DNA of 64,000 nt from Coffea arabica (GCF_036785885.1 NC_092317.1:8310501-8374500), one strand, 5' to 3'; positions 1 to 12,231 are shown, counted from the first letter of the stretch. Translations and numbers: made by a program. The notes: generated from the sequence alone by a model not told the origin.

Positions 1-634
1 ACATGCAAACTACACCAACAAAGATGGACCTTTGCTTCTCATCATGCCAAACGCCAAGGGTAATGCCAATTACGATGGCACTTACAACTACTTCACCCAT
101 GACCATATAGATGATCCTCATCTGATAATATAAGACAAAAATAATTTAAAATGAACGTATCTAAGAATAAAAAGATGAGTAGAATATTTTGTGCTGTTAA
201 CCTATCCGGATTCAAGATTAATTTGATTCTAATCTTTTACTTTAGAAGAGTTAGTCCAACATCAACTATGAGGGCTCTTTTAATTGAGAAATCATGGGAG
301 TAAAAGTAATGTACACGGAGATTAAATCATTCGTATCCTTTTCCGCTAATCGGAGCGGACGACAAATGTGACTAACATAGCCTCTATAACAAATCCGATA
401 CCATTGATTGATGGTCGAAACCAAGATGCTATGAGATTTGACAAATGGAAGGCCATAAAATACCCACATTGCACAATTCAATAGCGTCATCACATAAGGT
501 TCTGGCTTGAATTCTGCGACTGATTTTGCTTTACATATTTTTACGAATGTTGGGCTGCATATATAACAAACAAAACACATTAGGAGATTTAATCATAATT
601 CTTTCTTTCTTTTTTTATAAACTTTACCTATATT

Positions 635-959
635 CAATGGCGGAGCCAGAAAAAATTTTCAGTGTGGGCAAAAGCAACACTAAATTTTTTTACCTGCTCT
701 TTTTCTAGTTTTTTAAGCAAAAAAAATATTCATCAACAAATTAAAATGAAAAACCTTTTTTAGCTTTCTAATGGAACTTTGTAACCCATATATCCTTTTA
801 GAATATCAGTTCATGAACCAATTTAGAAAATCACGTAATTTTTTCACTTCCGCAAAACTATGGGAGCACACTTAAAATTATATCAAAATTTTACGGGAAT
901 ATTATTAGAATTTAAGGGGAGCAGTGGAGGTCTGTGCCCCCACCTTAAATCCGCCAGTG
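635..959. mobile_element. hAT-type MITE in the SWEET intron
   Basis: A 325-bp non-coding element. Its ends are imperfect terminal inverted repeats: CAATGGCGGA on the left and TCCGCCAGTG on the right. It is flanked by the identical 8-bp sequence CCTATATT at 627-634 and 960-967. An 8-bp target duplication with CA-starting ends is the signature of the hAT superfamily. It lies between decayed exon 2 and exon 3 of the SWEET pseudogene. It has no coding capacity. Confidence 0.75.
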
Positions 960-1367
960 CCTATATTATAAGCATTAATGTGTGATGTATGTGTAGTAGA
1001 AGAGATAGGAAAAAAAAAAAAAGACATTACATGGGCGAGACAAATAGGCTGAAAGATATAAGTATATAACGTATCCGGCATGGATTGCAAGACACAATAA
1101 GTCATTAAAGGAAGGAAGTATAAATTGAAATTTTAACCCAAAAACAAGACGAAACAGAAAGTAGAAAAATGTATCAAATTTTCAGTTGTTGTTAAGTGTA
1201 ATAAAAGAAATACACACAAAAAACAGATAATAGACTGGCTTCGACTAACGATGTCTTCCCTTACCCAGAAAGAGTCTAATCTGATGAAAACTTATATTTA
1301 CTACTGAGAATTAGATACACTTTCTATTTTCTGACTAAAAGAAAATTGAGGACAGTCAAGGGATGTA

Positions 1368-1395
<28 letters not shown>
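1368..1395. repeat. (TA)n microsatellite
   Basis: An uninterrupted TA dinucleotide run of about 28 bp inside the SWEET pseudogene's first intron. Confidence 0.9.
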
Positions 1396-1398
<3 letters not shown>

Positions 1399-1420
1399 GA
1401 AAAGCAACCCCTACGAACCA

Positions 1421-1510
1421 CTGGCCCAATGGCTCAGTGGCCACCAAGGAAGGGCTTAAGTCCCTCTTTGGGCTGTAGATGAAGGTTCAAACCTTACCTG
1501 CAGCGTCATG
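1421..1510 (+). mobile_element. tRNA-related SINE-like copy
   Basis: TGGCTCAGTGG (1430-1440) matches a Pol III A box and GGTTCAAACCT (1484-1494) matches a B box, 44 bp apart. The rest does not fold as a cloverleaf tRNA, so a SINE head is more likely than a tRNA gene. The 3' boundary is not resolved. It lies inside intron 1 of the SWEET pseudogene. Confidence 0.5.
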
Positions 1511-1597
1511 ATAAATAAGAGACAATGAAAATTGATGACAAATTGAGAACTAACCAATTATCCCAACAACGGTCCTTATCGAGTCGATGTTCACCAT

Positions 1598-3760
1598 CTT
1601 TGACACCTGAATTAAGTTAAACATGGAAAGAGAATTAAGAGTGGAAATTAGATATATAGCAAATAATGCGAATAAAAATTTTGCAAATTCAATGGAAAAA
1701 CACATAGGTAATCATGAATCTGAAGTAAGATTGGTCGTTTTCGCAAATAAAATCATGCGAGAAAACGAATGCTACTGGATGAACATCCTTGTTAACGATG
1801 TTCTTTTTGTCTAATTTCTTTAAAAGAATATAGAGCCTGTTTGACAAATAAGTTTTTGGCCAAGTTTATCTGCTACAAGTTTTTTAACAACTTTAACTAT
1901 AGTAATCTCAAAAAATTTCTCAAAGTTTTTAAACTATACATTTCAAAATATCTAAAAATTTATACACTTCAAAAATTTTTCCTACAACTTTTACAATGAA
2001 CTACATTAAAATTTTAGACAAACATCCAAAAAAACTCATTTGCCAAATGGGGCGGCAGTTAGGTAACTTGAATCCTATCTCACCTAAATTTATTAAAATT
2101 AAAGCGAATTGAAGAGATAAAGCTGCTCGAAAAAATTCTGAAGGTAGTAAAAGACATTGAAAAAATTCTTGCGAAAGCGGGAAAAAAAAACACTATGCAT
2201 CAAGAGTTTGACAATTTTCAAATTCTCAAGCAAGATCAATCTTTGCATATTCACTATTCATAAAATAAATATAAAGACTAATTGCTATAATTACCTTACA
2301 AGGGTGCAAACGTGATGATCTTCAACTGGAAATGTTACAGGGCGATGGCACAAGAAAAAGACTTCAATATCCTGGTTAATTTTATGCTTCGACAATTATA
2401 ACATGATTTTTCAAATATTTATGATGCTTTTTGCTCTTCTTCTTTTAGTTATAATAAAATTAATTTTTCTTTCAAGAAATATACTTTAACAGTAATTACC
2501 AATCTTTAGATGTTAGAAAAATATAGATTAGTCATTTAAGCATTATAAATAAAGTTTTAACTAATGCCCATTAACATATCAGGTAAATATTGGGTCCGAG
2601 GCATGCCCAGTTATGGATTCGATACAGTTTATTGAAGTCCTTAATGTTATTAGAGATTCAAGGGTTCATTAAGGTATTTTAATTCTAAGCTTACGCCACT
2701 CATTTTAAGAAAATTAAAGCAAGCAAAATAAAATTAACTTAAACTTTTTTTTCAACCCTTCCATCCTGCCACCCCCAACTGTGACCCCAAACATAGTATT
2801 CGAATCTTGAATCTGTCAGTGAAAAAAACTCTAAAAATCCTTCCCTGACTGCTGAGCCAATTAATTTAAACTTGAAAATTCATTTCAAAGGGAAAAAAAA
2901 CACTTAAAATTGAAAACTTAAAAAAAGTATTCTTTAAAGGAAATAATGGACACCAATTAACACGCCAAAACTATACCTAAATCAATACTACTGTTTATCA
3001 TTTAGGAAAATTCAACCCTAAAGTTATGAGTAAAAGTTTTACGCTTCTGGGCCTTCTCCGAGTTCTACATAATTTCAAGGATCTAAGAGCTCCTCCACAG
3101 TTTGGTTCTCCAAAACTTTGGGCTGCAATGCAAACTGGCATTCTGCATTCTACACCTTGGGTTCCTTGAATATTCTTTGACGAAGACCCGTGGCTTCCTC
3201 AATGGATTAAAATTTTTCGACAAGTATGTGGCTAATCGTGCTCTTTTTCATCACTTTAAACCAAAATTATTCATTTGGAATAAATTAAAACCAAAACGAG
3301 GAACTTGTCCAAATATTAATTAACCAAGTGTCGCCGAAAATGTACCTATGTACAAGAAAATTCGAATTTTGTATATGAACTTTTGTAATAAAACCATTTT
3401 TTATTCAACTCGTTGTTCGGTAGGGTTTCACAACATTTATTTTCGTAACGCATAATTTTGAACCTATTTTTTTTTTATAATAATGATTAACTACGTGACT
3501 AAAACGTGAATAGATGAGATACAATAACATGCCCAATTCTCGTTTCTGTCTCCTGTTTTTTTTTCTCTATGCCCTATATCTGATAAATCTCACACCCCCT
3601 AATTTGTCATGAAAGAGTTCTTGCAATTTTCATTTGATTCGTTTAACACCACTATTTTCTTTACACAAGTTTTATATGTTTAGTTTGATTAAATCAATTC
3701 ATTCTCTAAGTAGAAGAGTTTAATAATAGTTTAGAGTGGACAATTGTACATATCAGCCCA
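1598..3760. other. Gene-free stretch with repeat remnants
   Basis: AT-rich DNA without a supportable gene. A MITE-like unit occupies about 1835-2053. Short open frames here have no recognisable domain and no splice context. From about 2590 to 3460 I see only weakly structured sequence. Confidence 0.6.
1835..2053. mobile_element. MITE-like element with imperfect inverted ends
   Basis: The left end GCCTGTTTGACAAATAAG pairs imperfectly with the reverse complement of the right end (GCCCCATTTGGCAAATGAG without its last base). The interior is rich in AAATTTT and ACTTT blocks and has no coding potential. I could not find a clean target-site duplication, so the superfamily is open, though the ends resemble hAT-like plant MITEs. 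Confidence 0.5.
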
Positions 3761-3769
3761 GCAAAAGTG

Positions 3770-4086
3770 GGGTTAATTACACTTTGTCCCCTCAAACTTT
3801 GGACGATTATCCACTTAAGTCCCTAAACTTCAAAATGGGACACTTAAGTCCCTAAACTTATAAATACCTCCCACTTAAGTCCCTGAACTTATAAAATGGG
3901 ACACTTAAATCCCTAAACCCTTATAAAATGGGACACTTCGACCACCAACGGCATTCAGGATTTGTTAACAATTTTCCTTAAGTGGGAGGTATTTATAAGT
4001 TTAGGGACTTAAGTGTCCCATTTTGAAGTTTAGGGACTTAAGTGGATAATCATCCAAAGTTTGGGGGGACAAAGTGGAATTAACCC
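3770..4086. mobile_element. Mutator-type foldback MITE with 9-bp TSD
   Basis: A 317-bp element starting GGGTTAATTACACTTTGTCC and ending in the near-perfect inverse. The two arms, made of blocks such as CACTTAAGTCCCTAAACTT, pair over roughly 130 bp. The 9-bp sequence GCAAAAGTG flanks it exactly (3761-3769 and 4087-4095). Long inverted repeats with a 9-bp target duplication indicate Mutator-like mobilisation. It is non-coding. Confidence 0.85.
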
Positions 4087-4095
4087 GCAAAAGTG

Positions 4096-6800
4096 GCACG
4101 TGTTAAGAAGATTTTCTGCCCAGAAATCCTCAACGCCCATATGATGCAGATCTGCAAAGTTGGCTAAAGGGGTCCACTATTGAACGATCCAAAGTCGGTA
4201 TGCACAAATCATGATCATGATTCATGGGTTAGGCTCCGTGCCCCCCACTCCCACGTGCCGATCTGCTTGGAGCGTGGGCTTTATATGCAGAAAAGTTGAT
4301 GACTTTTTGCAATAGAGGGCCGACAACCTTAGGCCTACCATAAAGCAAGTCCTTTCACAAAAAGCCTCTAATCCCCAAATGCATCCCCTCAAGGCACGTG
4401 ACTTGGGAGCGTAATTATTTCGCCATTCTCATCTCTTCCATTTATTTTTATTTATTTATTTTTTTTGCTCGTTTCAATCGCTATTTTCTGAAAGTTTTAT
4501 AAAAAATATTTTATAATGTATATAACATGAACAAGTGAGTGAGAAATCCGTTCACAGAAAACGTAAAATTTTTTTTTTTTTTGGAGAAAAAGGATAATCT
4601 AAACGAGACTTATACAACTTTACCATATGTATAGTGTTGTCACATAGTATATATACTATAGGGAAAAAAATTTGCTATTCTTTCCTTAGGTAGTCATTTA
4701 TCGTGAAAAGGATGATTTCTATAATTGGTCTTCGATAAAGAATAATTTGTAAAAAGGGTAGGCATTTAATAGGTACTTAACACTAGATTGTGCATTATAT
4801 AAACGCATGGATGTACCAAGTTCTTGCGTGTTCAATCATTGTTATGCATTTGAAGGATAAGACTTAAGAGTATGGGCAATATCCAAAGATAGGTTTGTAC
4901 TTATTGTGTGGCTTGAAATCAATTTGAGATTAACTAAACTAAGATCACGTAGAAGCTTTACATCTTTAAAGTCCTCAGAGAGCCGTCATCATTTTAGTTT
5001 GTCCAACCATACAAATACTTTGGCTTATGACCAAATGCACCATACGCATGTAGCTAGCTTTTGTATGGAGAAAGGAGATACTAAAGAAAGAAAGAAAGAA
5101 AGAAAGAAAATTACCCACACTCGCAAAAGCCCTCCAATATCCTTGCTTGTCTTAGTTATTTAATGCGCTATATATATATATTCAAGATTTTATTGAGCCG
5201 ACTACTGATCCATATGATTGTAGGTAAAGCAAGTCAAAAGTCATCTTTCACATGGAGTTGTATAACTCTTTTTCTGGTAAACACTGTAAATCAACTTTTC
5301 TGGAATCATGATTGATGACACAGTACGTATTTGAGATTTTGCTTTCAACATGGTCTTTCTTTATGATCCCCATTCAAGAACTGGTTAGTGTCTCTGTCTC
5401 TGTCTCTAGTTAGGGCAATAAATACTACTGTTTCACATCCTCAAGGACAAGCCTTACGAGCTAAGTAGAGATTTGTCAGTCAAGAGTGAACACAAATTAA
5501 CTTCATGGGAATGGAATCTGACAACAAGTAAAGAGACAAAGTAAATCAGATTCAAGTTCAACCTAGCTTATGTGTATTTACAACGGGAGGAATCAAAGAT
5601 TGACTTTCTCCTTTTTTTTTTTTTTCCTAGTTACCATCTATATATAATAGCATGTCATGCATGTTTCTGCTTTGATCTGTATCTTTTCTCAGTGCTCACT
5701 GATACAACTGCAATGGAAAAAATTTCGTACCTATTGGGCGATGCTATCATGCTAGCTAGGTCACTAATTTTACTTCACAGTTTTCATTCCCAATTTTGAC
5801 AGCCCAAATGCTGACAACAAAAAGAAATGCATGCACCTTGTACATTTACATTCTATACGACTCTTTTTTATCAATATGTTGCATGCCGTGACTCAATTGG
5901 CAAGACTTTAACCCTTATTTTGAGATCGAGTGCCTATCTTCGAGTCTCGAGCGTATGCATTTTTGACATGTACTTGTATATAAAGTTTGAACAGATGACC
6001 TATCGACCGTGCACTCATGTTGGAGTCATCTTATATACGCAAGTTATATAAACAATATGGAGGTCTTGTTCTCGATTAATTTTAGAAATTTGATACTACC
6101 TTTTTGGTTTCTGAAAAGCTATTTTGTTATATTTGCAACTGATTTTGAAAATCTAGTTTTTAGTTTTTTGGACCTAAAAACCTAAAAAAATCAGACGTTG
6201 TGCTTCTGAATTCTGATTCTGATCCACGTTTTCATGCAAACAAAAATACCCTTTAAATGTTTACCCTGGCCAAAGACTAGATAACTTTTTTTATGGTCTT
6301 TATTTTCTTCCTATTCTCATCTCACTTCTAGATTCATCTATGTGCCCTTCTTTTTTCCTCCAACATTTAATCTTCGTAAGAAAAAAAATTATTTAATTAG
6401 TACAGAAATTCATTTAGGTAGCATATAAGGGTAATTTGGTCATTTTATTGTCAAAATCAGCTTTTTAGGTTTTCTTGAGAACAGCTATGCATTTATTAAA
6501 ATTGATTTTTTTAACCGTAAACAAGAACATATGAGTTATTCTGAAAAATATATTTTTTCAAGAATTAATTTTAAAAAAATTAACTTTTACAATATCAGCA
6601 TCAGTTGAGAACAAACTCGTAGCCAATATTATCAAACTCTAAGTCATCATCACTTTATGATTTAAATTTTGACATAATACTCATAAAATACGTCAACATG
6701 GGTACAAATAAGACCAAAGGCGTATGAACAACAATATGCAGACTGTCCATTTGGCTCCAAAGCCAAAAGCATGGGCACTTTAGGTATCCAACCCATATAT
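4096..6800. other. Gene-free stretch upstream of the SGR5-like gene
   Basis: No supportable gene. A short (AAAG)n run lies near 5080-5108 and poly-T runs occur. One SINE-like unit lies near 5884-5965. Short open frames at 4906-5163, 5572-5799 and 5827-6051 encode nothing recognisable. Confidence 0.55.
5884..5965 (+). mobile_element. SINE-like copy (ACTCAATTGG type)
   Basis: An A-box-like TGACTCAATTGG at 5889-5900 and a B-box-like TTCGAGTCTCGAG near 5939-5951. The same ACTCAATT head appears near 35401 and 42597. It is short, and its ends are not defined. Confidence 0.4.
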
Positions 6801-6907
6801 CGAAATGCTTAAATAGATAGAGACCTCAGTTCTGCCAATTCATACTCCTCTTCCTCATAAAAGTACAGTGTCACTTCTCTTTGTCCATTACACCATTATT
6901 CTTTGAT

Positions 6908-7423
6908 ATGGAAGAAGGCAACCAGAAAGAATTGCAACTTCTTCCAGCTGATTCACAAACGACGCCTTCATCATCAAATGCTTCAGCTTGGCCCTCATCA
7001 GAATCCTCCATAAAACTCCGATCAACGACCGATCCCTTCGAGGGACCATCACTAGACCTTCAGTTGTCTATCAGCTTCAGAACTATAAGGACTGGTACTA
7101 CTGCGAAAGATTACACTAACAATGATAATCTGATGATGAAATCTGATCCATCAGGGCGCGTTGAGGCCTTGAAATGGCAAGCCGCTGAGGAAATTAGGCT
7201 GGCTGCCATGGAGAAGGCGTATGCTGAACGTGTGAGGGAGCTTAGCAGGCGAGAAATGGAGCTGGCGCAGACCGAATTCGCCCGTGCTAGAAACATGTGG
7301 GAGAGGGCTCGTGATGAGGTTGAGAAGGCAGAAAAATTGAAGGAAAGAGCTACTCGGCAGATGGATTCTACGTGCATGGAGATCACTTGCCAATCTTGCA
7401 GGCAAAAATTTCGACCTTCATAA
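6908..7423 (+). CDS. SGR5/IDD-like C-terminal domain protein without zinc fingers, 171 aa
   Basis: An intronless protein. ATG at 6908 is the first methionine of the frame; upstream of it the frame continues open only through non-ATG codons. Residues 1-45 are Ser/Thr-rich. Residues 49-53 are LDLQL, an LxLxL-type EAR repression motif. Residues 85-150 form a long charged helix (EALKWQAAEEIRLAAMEKAY and following), probably a coiled coil. The end carries MEITCQSCRQKF with Cys161-x2-Cys164. This helix plus CxxC tail resembles the C-terminal part of IDD-type proteins such as SHOOT GRAVITROPISM 5, but no C2H2 fingers are encoded here or just upstream. By inference it may act in the nucleus as a partner or modulator rather than bind DNA. 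A TATA-like TTAAATAGA lies near 6808, about 100 bp upstream of the ATG. Confidence 0.75.
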   Translation: MEEGNQKELQLLPADSQTTPSSSNASAWPSSESSIKLRSTTDPFEGPSLDLQLSISFRTIRTGTTAKDYTNNDNLMMKSDPSGRVEALKWQAAEEIRLAAMEKAYAERVRELSRREMELAQTEFARARNMWERARDEVEKAEKLKERATRQMDSTCMEITCQSCRQKFRPS

Positions 7424-10256
7424 AATCTTTTCCAAATTAAAACCCAAACAAAGAAAAAAAAATTTCCCACTTTGAGTATTAATTAGTACTATTTTTCTAA
7501 CTTTGTTCAGAGGCTATATAGCGTTACTGAGCTGTGTGAATTGTGATATATAGCGCTAATTCTTGCATCACGGTTTCATCATTGATTAGCATTCTAATAG
7601 TACATTTTATTGTGCTAAGACAGTTGAATCAATAGGGGTGATGAAATGGTGATTCGAATTTGAGTATCTGTATTGTTTGTCATTGATAAGGAGTACCTGA
7701 AGTTTTGCTTGACTGAATAAAAAGTTTGTATATGGAGGAAGCAAGAAATAAAGTCTTGTATTAATCTTACTCAGTACTGCAATCTGTATGACAAATTATT
7801 GACCAGACAAATTTGGTTTTTCAAGCTCGTTTAATGTGAACATTCTTGGAATGAATCTGGTGTCAGTTTGTCCATGTCCATGTAAATTCTACCTCAAATT
7901 AAGTTTGCGGTGGTCCAAACTTCTGAAAGAAATATGAATGTGCAAGTACAACTAAAGTGTATTATTCATGTGATATATATAAATATATATATATCATAAA
8001 CTAGGTCTATCATAAAAGCTCTCATTTATAGATAATTCTTTAGTCTAGTGTGAGAGATTGAATTGTTGTACGCCCAAAGAAAAATATTCACATAAAAAGA
8101 AAGAAGAATAATTAGACCTCGCCCAAGAGCCTACAGATCTTATTATAGGAGACATGCACAGGACAGGAGCTTACGAATGCTGCCTACTGGATGAAAGATG
8201 GATATATTCTTTGGTTACTACGACCCTTATGGTGGGATCTTGGTTTGTCTATGGATTCTTGTCCTTTCTACTTCTTTCTTGCTTAGACGTTAATGAAAGA
8301 TGCTTTAGTTTTTGTCTAACTTGGTAGACACATTTATGGGAACGGAATAAGGCAGCTAAATGACTCGTCAATAATGAACAATCCGGATTACTTTATATGT
8401 TTGGCTTCTTTTGGAGATTAATAACCAACAATTCTAAAAGTTGATTATCAGGATTTGGCCCATATTATCCTTGGAAATCTCAAATGTCTCAAATGTATGT
8501 ACATTCCCCTCCCTCAATTAGTTTCCTTTTCTCTCCTAAGTGTACAACTGAAAGAGTTCTGGGAAGTTTCCCAGCCATAATATGTGAACACATCTTTACA
8601 TCCTTTAGGCTTCTACCATTAATACATTTCCTTCCAATTGTTGAGACCCTTTAATCTATGGAAATGTATATAGTACTAGTCTTTGTTGTTGCAACTTTAA
8701 CCCTCTTGTTAATTGGATAGAAGCATGTGCTCCAGATTGACTACTTAGTACTATTTCCGAGCAAACAAAACCACATTCTTTAACAAGAATGCTGCTTTTT
8801 GTAGCTTGTTAATGTCCTAGAACCATAAGTTGGGCTGCCTTACTATTTCTTACTCATTACTTTACAGCTTTGCTTCAGACTTTTGAAATTCTGCCACATA
8901 TTAATAATAGCAGAGGAAATTATTGCGGGCAATGGTTGGACTGCCAAAGTCAATGTCAATTAGGTGACCATACAGTTAATTAACATGTCCACCCTTTAAT
9001 TTTTCTTTTTACATTTTTCATATATTTTTCAGGAATTGAGGACAAGACCAATTCAAGTGTGGTTCTCAGTTTTTCTCTTTGAATTAGGAAGTAAAAGCAA
9101 ACATATTTGCAAATGTTGGGTTTAAAATCGCTTGCTAGCTAGATAATCTGTAGTGGTGGTCCTATCCTTATTGTACAGTTACAGAAGTTCCAGTTTCCAA
9201 ACTAAAAAACTGTCCTTCTGGTTAAAGGGACAACAGATTACTAGTTTGGAGGAAAAAAAAAATGAGACTTGTATTCAGTTGCTTCTGTACCATTAAACTT
9301 CTAGTTTCCTGAAGGAAAATGTAGCAAGTCGAAATTGAAATGTTTCGAGTCAAGTTGAGAACCTGAATGTGAGTAAAAATGGCAAATGCATGAGAACAAG
9401 AATCAAGCAAATTCATCAACAAGAAGACAATGTGGCCGCAAATCATTGAATTCAACATCTTAACTTTTGCCCATCCGAATACCAAACACCCACTATCCAT
9501 GTCTACAGATTCAACACAAAAGGGACATATTTTTGGATAGGATGAGTCTTTATGTAAGCATCTCTGCGAACAGTAACTGCAGCAATCCATTTAAGTTGTC
9601 GCCAAAAAATTGAATCTTATGATTGTCAGCAACCTTTATGTGCTGAACGTTTATTTCTTGTCGTTATGGAATAATTCACCAATGAGAAATTCCCTTTTCT
9701 TTTTTTTTTTTTCCTTTTTCATGTCTCAAAACAGCTGACTTTGCAATCATCAAAATGCATCTTTCAATATTGCTTGTTGTTTCTTATTCGTGCTGTTTAG
9801 TCATCTCCATATGGGGACGTTCTTTCAGCAGCATATTGCCTGAAAGGCAGAATTCAAGGCTATATCTCCATCTAAATGGTGATTTTCATACCCATATTAA
9901 AGCAATATGACCCTACTTTCAAAATAATTATCAGCCCTCTTGATGTAACAAATCCTTAAATGTGTCTTTCTCAACTATTTTGCATATGATGCACCGAAAT
10001 AGTGAACGTAAAATTCACGTTTTGGTGGGGTTTTGGGGTTGGGGTTGGGGTGTGTGGGAAAGCAATGCAAAATTTAATTTTTGGTCCTCTACGGTAACAA
10101 TGAATTGGAGTTGAGCCCCTCAAATTCAAAATCATTCAATTTAGCAAACCCTATACAAAACCTGTTCGAATTTGGTCCTTTATTGCATTTCCATTCACTG
10201 TTGAAAACCAGAATTGCTAGGTGATATGTGCTTCGGATCAGGTCAAGAAGGAGACA

Positions 10257-10287
<31 letters not shown>
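10257..10287. repeat. (TC)n microsatellite
   Basis: A nearly pure TC run of about 30 bp in intergenic DNA. Confidence 0.9.
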
Positions 10288-10913
10288 GACCCAATTAATT
10301 AAGTGATTTTGTCTTGGTACTTAACTTTTCCCCTTGAAATGCAGTGCTCCTTAATTGATTTTAACTAATGGAACAAAAGTAAAGTAAAAATTTTGAACAA
10401 TTTTTTTCTCGTTTCAAGGGTTAAATTAAACCTTTTCAATTTTAGAGGTTGAAGACCCCTACTTTGGACAGCCAAATTGAAATTAGGATATTAAAAAAAG
10501 CCATACCATTTTCATTCTTTGGATATTAGGAAATTAAATAAATGGGGAATTAATGTAGCCATTAAAACTGTGAGTAAGCATTCATAAATAGTTTCACTTA
10601 AGTGAAACAGTTGATAAATGGAATGTTGAAGAAAAAGTAATTTCTCAACAATGGCACATAATGCAAAATCTAAAAAAGATAGTAAAATTAATCTTTTGGT
10701 GTCTTTATACTTATGAGCATACAAATTATCTGACATTATACCATTTAGTGCATAAATATAAAGTTGAGGAGATGGATGTCGGCCTACTTAATTTTGGAAA
10801 ACTATAAGAGAGGGTGTTAAATTTTAATAATGAGTCTCAAGGGAATTAATTTAATTTTAAAAGATAATTAATTTGTCCTGTTTGCTATAGGAAATCCATA
10901 ACCAAGTGGAAAG

Positions 10914-10944
<31 letters not shown>

Positions 10945-10948
10945 CGCG
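10914..10948. repeat. Alternating TA-TG-CG tract
   Basis: A (TA)n run passes into (TG)4 and then (CG)4 with strict purine-pyrimidine alternation over about 35 bp, a composition that can adopt left-handed DNA. Confidence 0.85.
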
Positions 10949-11824
10949 TTAACGACAATCATAAACAAACAAGGGGAAAAGATATAAAAAAGAAATACAG
11001 ACATAGAAAACTATAAAAGGCTATACATGTCTTAGAAACAAAGTTACACAAGTTAATAAAATCTGCACCTTGATCTTTCATATCTGTCTACACAAAGATA
11101 GAAATGCACATCAATTCATTTGATATCTATTATATTTATTGATAGATGAATTGTGCAAGTGCAAGGCATCTGTTTAACAGTTCCCCCTCCAGGGTAGTAT
11201 ATTGAAGATGCATTAGGAGAAGATATCTATTTCCTCATGCTTACACTATAGATGCAAACCAAGGAAAGATGGCATTTACGGATAATTAAAGCAAGATGAG
11301 TATAAGAATTCTTCTCAAAGAATCGTCCAGACTGCCAACTCCAACATTGAATTCAGAAACAAGAATGGAAAATATAATGAGTAAACCATCAAACAAGACA
11401 ACATAACAACCATATACTATAACTCAAGCATGAAAAAATGGTAAAAGAGGCCTGAAAAGGGAAAACTGTTGCAAAGATTGATTGGAAGTATATATGCATA
11501 AAACAACTGTGACAGATAGCTGCAAATACTGGGTTTAGCATGCAAAAAGAAAACCGTCAGTTCTGGAAGTACGTTAAGCACAACAAAGAGAAGTTCATGT
11601 AGCAACAAGATGAGGAAAAAAAAGAGAAAAAGAAAAGGAAAAAGGAATACCCCCCTTGAGTCCTAAATCGACTGGTTTGAACATGAAGTTCCTGTATGAT
11701 TTCCTTACTGTAGTTACACTGTATCCCGTTCTATATGTTTGATACAACAGTTTCTGAAAAATTAACTAAAACATCCACTGGGAATGGTGACAAAAGTTTC
11801 TTGATCTATACATCCACTACAATG

Positions 11825-12231
11825 TTGGCAATTAAACAAACGGAAAACCAACTTAGTTTCTTCTTCTCTTCAACGGCATCAGCCAACCTGCTTTCCCTTG
11901 GCTCTCCTCGAGTACACCAACATTGGTTTTGGTACAACATGTTTGACATCTCCCGGACCCGGTGTTGCATCCACATTTCCTGTTGCAGACACTTCATCAG
12001 CTATTTTTCCAAGTTGGCAATTAAACAAACGAAAAACTAGACAAGTTGTTAGTTAGCATCAGCCTACCTAGTTCCTTCCTTGCCTTCAAACGGCGTCTCC
12101 TACTACCTGCTTCCCCTGGATCTCCTCGAGTACACCAAAATTGGTTGTGGTTCAACATGTTTGACATCTTCTGTACTCGGTGTTGCATCCACATTTCCTG
12201 TTGCAGTCACTTCATCAGCTATTTTTCCAAC
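11825..12231. repeat. Two-copy tandem duplication of the J-protein gene 3' end
   Basis: Unit 11825-12013 repeats unit 12014-12231 with moderate divergence. Both start TTGGCAATTAAACAAACG and end in TATTTTTCCAA. The right unit holds the true C-terminus and stop of the J-protein. The left unit, downstream in gene sense, still encodes a similar tail (GKIADEVSATGNVDATP, then LVYSRRAKGKQVG and a stop) in an open frame, but lies beyond the stop codon. Confidence 0.85.

Larger units (their letters stand above)
1..1597 (-). pseudogene. SWEET: SWEET sugar transporter (MtN3/saliva family), probable pseudogene, truncated by window edge
   Basis: SWEETs are seven-helix membrane uniporters for sucrose or hexoses. 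Exon 1 (1597-1555) starts MVNIDSIRTVVGIIG and ends at a GTTAGT donor. A badly decayed exon 2 may lie near 1303-1265. Exon 3 starts at 554 after a TGCAG acceptor and reads [15 protein letters not shown], then [15 protein letters not shown], the hallmark of MtN3 repeat 1. A further exon (121-1) reads YMVMGEVVVSAIVIG and runs off the edge. Exon 1 and the [13 protein letters not shown] stretch resemble clade II (SWEET4-8). Three lesions are seen. A duplicated 4-base ATCA near 405-412 shifts the frame between VSTIN and [12 protein letters not shown] at 348-346 stands where a residue, probably Trp, is expected before RKR. Exon 3 has no clear GT donor. A sequencing error could explain one lesion but not all. 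Confidence 0.8.
7424..11820. other. Intergenic stretch without recognisable genes
   Basis: AT-rich DNA between the SGR5-like gene and the J-protein gene. It holds (TA) runs near 7973-7993, a GT/GGGGTT-rich patch near 10020-10060, (TC)n at 10257-10287, and a TA/TG/CG alternating tract at 10914-10948. A minus-strand frame at 9222-9590 (122 codons) has no domain and looks random. Confidence 0.55.

Noticed and set aside
1430-1500. Possible tRNA gene
   Set aside because: Has A- and B-box-like words but no consistent cloverleaf stems; better explained as a SINE-like copy.
9222-9590. 122-codon minus-strand open frame with several cysteines
   Set aside because: No domain, no promoter or splice context, AT-rich hydrophobic tail; looks like a chance frame.
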